Position numbers and translations under genes: made by a program. A stretch of DNA of 6,027 nt from Faecalibacterium sp. UBA1360 (GTDB lineage Bacteria; Bacillota; Clostridia; Oscillospirales; Ruminococcaceae). Each line of letters begins with the position of its first letter. The stretch's first letter is position 1. Positions 5,266 through 6,027 of this stretch are shown here, piece after piece. The stretch lies in contig DBRU01000102.1 of NCBI GenBank assembly GCA_002306375.1, positions 1 to 6,027 of the forward strand, in the 5' to 3' direction. A model generated the notes under the pieces. That model saw nothing but the letters and a program-made list of their open reading frames with translations. It was not told the origin of the DNA and made no database searches.

Positions 5266-6027
5266 ATGACGAAACAAGAAAATCTGGCGCTGCAAATCGC
5301 AGCCTGCAAGGTTCGCATGGGCGTCATCGAATCCACCCACGGGGCTAAGGCCGGGCACCCCGGCGGCAGCCTGTCCGCCGCCGACATGTTTGCTTATCTG
5401 TATAATAGGGAACTGCGCATCGACCCCGCCAACCCCCAATGGGAGGACCGGGACCGGTTCGTTCTCTCCAAGGGTCACACCGCGCCGGGGCTGTATGCGG
5501 CCCTGGCCAACCGGGGCTTTTTCCCGGTGGCGGACCTGCCCACCCTGCGCCATATCGACAGCTATTTGCAAGGCCACCCCAACATGAACACGGTGCCCGG
5601 CGTGGATATGTCCACCGGCAGCCTGGGTCAGGGCGTGTCCTGCGCGGCGGGCATGGCCAAGGCCGCCAAGTACCTGCACAAGGATAATGTCCGGGTCTAC
5701 ACCCTGCTGGGGGACGGCGAGATCGAAGAAGGAGAAGTGTGGGAGGCCTTCCTCTTTGCCGCCCACTACAAGCTGGACAACTTCTGCGTCATCATCGACC
5801 TGAACGGTTTGCAGATCGACGGCCCCACCAAAGAAGTTATGAACACCGACCCCGTGGACGCCAAGCTGCGGGACTTCGGGTTCCGTGTGGTGTCCATCGA
5901 CGGGCACAGCTTTGACGAGATCGAACAGGCCTTCGACTTCTTCCATTCCCAGACTGGCGCGCCCACGGCCATCCTGATGCACACGACCAAGGGCAAGGAC
6001 GTCAGCTATATGGAGAACAGCGTGGGC
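5266..6027 (+). CDS. Transketolase, N-terminal (thiamine diphosphate-binding) subunit, 3' end outside window
   Basis: The frame is open from ATG 5266 to the right edge, 254 codons, ending in KGKDVSYMENSVG. N-terminal subunits of split transketolases are about 270-285 residues, so only some 20-30 residues should be missing. Motifs are KAGHPGGSLSAAD (28-40) with His31, LSKGHTAPGLYAAL (67-80) with His71, STGSLGQG (116-123), and the thiamine diphosphate/Mg2+ motif beginning GDGEIEEGE (149-157) and ending near Asn180 (DLNGLQIDG, 178-186). The KGHTAPxLYAAL form is typical of split rather than single-chain enzymes; the partner subunit is expected just to the right. It starts one base after the tal stop with only a weak GGTGA (5256-5260) as Shine-Dalgarno, so translation is probably coupled to tal. 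Its first codons are notably A-rich compared with the rest of the operon. Confidence 0.92.
   Translation, partial: MTKQENLALQIAACKVRMGVIESTHGAKAGHPGGSLSAADMFAYLYNRELRIDPANPQWEDRDRFVLSKGHTAPGLYAALANRGFFPVADLPTLRHIDSYLQGHPNMNTVPGVDMSTGSLGQGVSCAAGMAKAAKYLHKDNVRVYTLLGDGEIEEGEVWEAFLFAAHYKLDNFCVIIDLNGLQIDGPTKEVMNTDPVDAKLRDFGFRVVSIDGHSFDEIEQAFDFFHSQTGAPTAILMHTTKGKDVSYMENSVG

Larger units (their letters stand above)
895..6027 (+). other. Predicted pentose-utilisation operon
   Basis: Five genes on one strand with gaps of 23, 35, 34 and 1 nt, four good Shine-Dalgarno sites and no hairpin-plus-T-run terminator between them. The order is kinase, cupin-like protein, isomerase, transaldolase, transketolase N-subunit. 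This covers every step from aldopentose to glycolytic intermediates except uptake and, if needed, epimerisation. Transporter genes are not in view. The operon continues past the right edge. Shared transcription is inferred from spacing. Confidence 0.8.

Noticed and set aside
5261..5269. ATG overlapping the tal stop as an alternative transketolase start
   Set aside because: This ATG is out of frame and meets a stop after two codons (ATG ATA TGA); the ATG at 5266 gives the correct N-terminus.
5401..5406. TATAAT inside the transketolase gene as an internal promoter
   Set aside because: No -35 hexamer at 16-18 nt and the extended -10 TG is not at the right spacing; it is coding sequence (Tyr-Asn codons).

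Overview
The window carries a pentose-catabolism locus from what looks like a GC-rich gut Firmicute. The third codon position is strongly G/C, Shine-Dalgarno sequences are strong and purine-rich, and the promoters match sigma-A (TTGACA-N17-TATCAT). The small transaldolase is of the Bacillus YwjH type and the transketolase is of the split type. I would guess the Oscillospiraceae/Ruminococcaceae (Faecalibacterium, Gemmiger or Subdoligranulum relatives), but this is inferred from sequence style and not from a marker gene.

Layout: positions 1-666 (minus strand) hold the N-terminal 222 codons of a ROK-family transcriptional regulator, cut by the left edge. Positions 667-894 are an AT-richer divergent control region. 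It has one sigma-A-type promoter facing each way, and just downstream of the rightward start site a dyad that looks like an operator. Five genes then run rightward: a xylulokinase (895-2379), a small cupin-like protein resembling DUF4867 (2403-3044), an L-fucose/L-arabinose isomerase family protein (3080-4570), transaldolase (4605-5264) and the N-terminal subunit of a split transketolase (5266 to beyond the right edge). The gaps are 23, 35, 34 and 1 nt with no convincing terminator, so they read as one operon.

The genes make a coherent route. A pentose is isomerised to a ketopentose, phosphorylated by the xylulokinase to xylulose 5-phosphate, and rearranged by transketolase and transaldolase into fructose 6-phosphate and glyceraldehyde 3-phosphate. 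The oddity is at the top of the route: no classical xylose isomerase (XylA) is visible. Its place is taken by a FucI/AraA-fold isomerase preceded by an uncharacterised cupin-like protein. The actual sugar (D-xylose, D-lyxose, D-arabinose or another) cannot be fixed from sequence. The isomerase plus cupin-like pair is the most interesting part of the window.

No RNA genes, mobile elements, CRISPR arrays or insertion sequences were seen. Codon use is uniform across the genes, with no sign of recent transfer.
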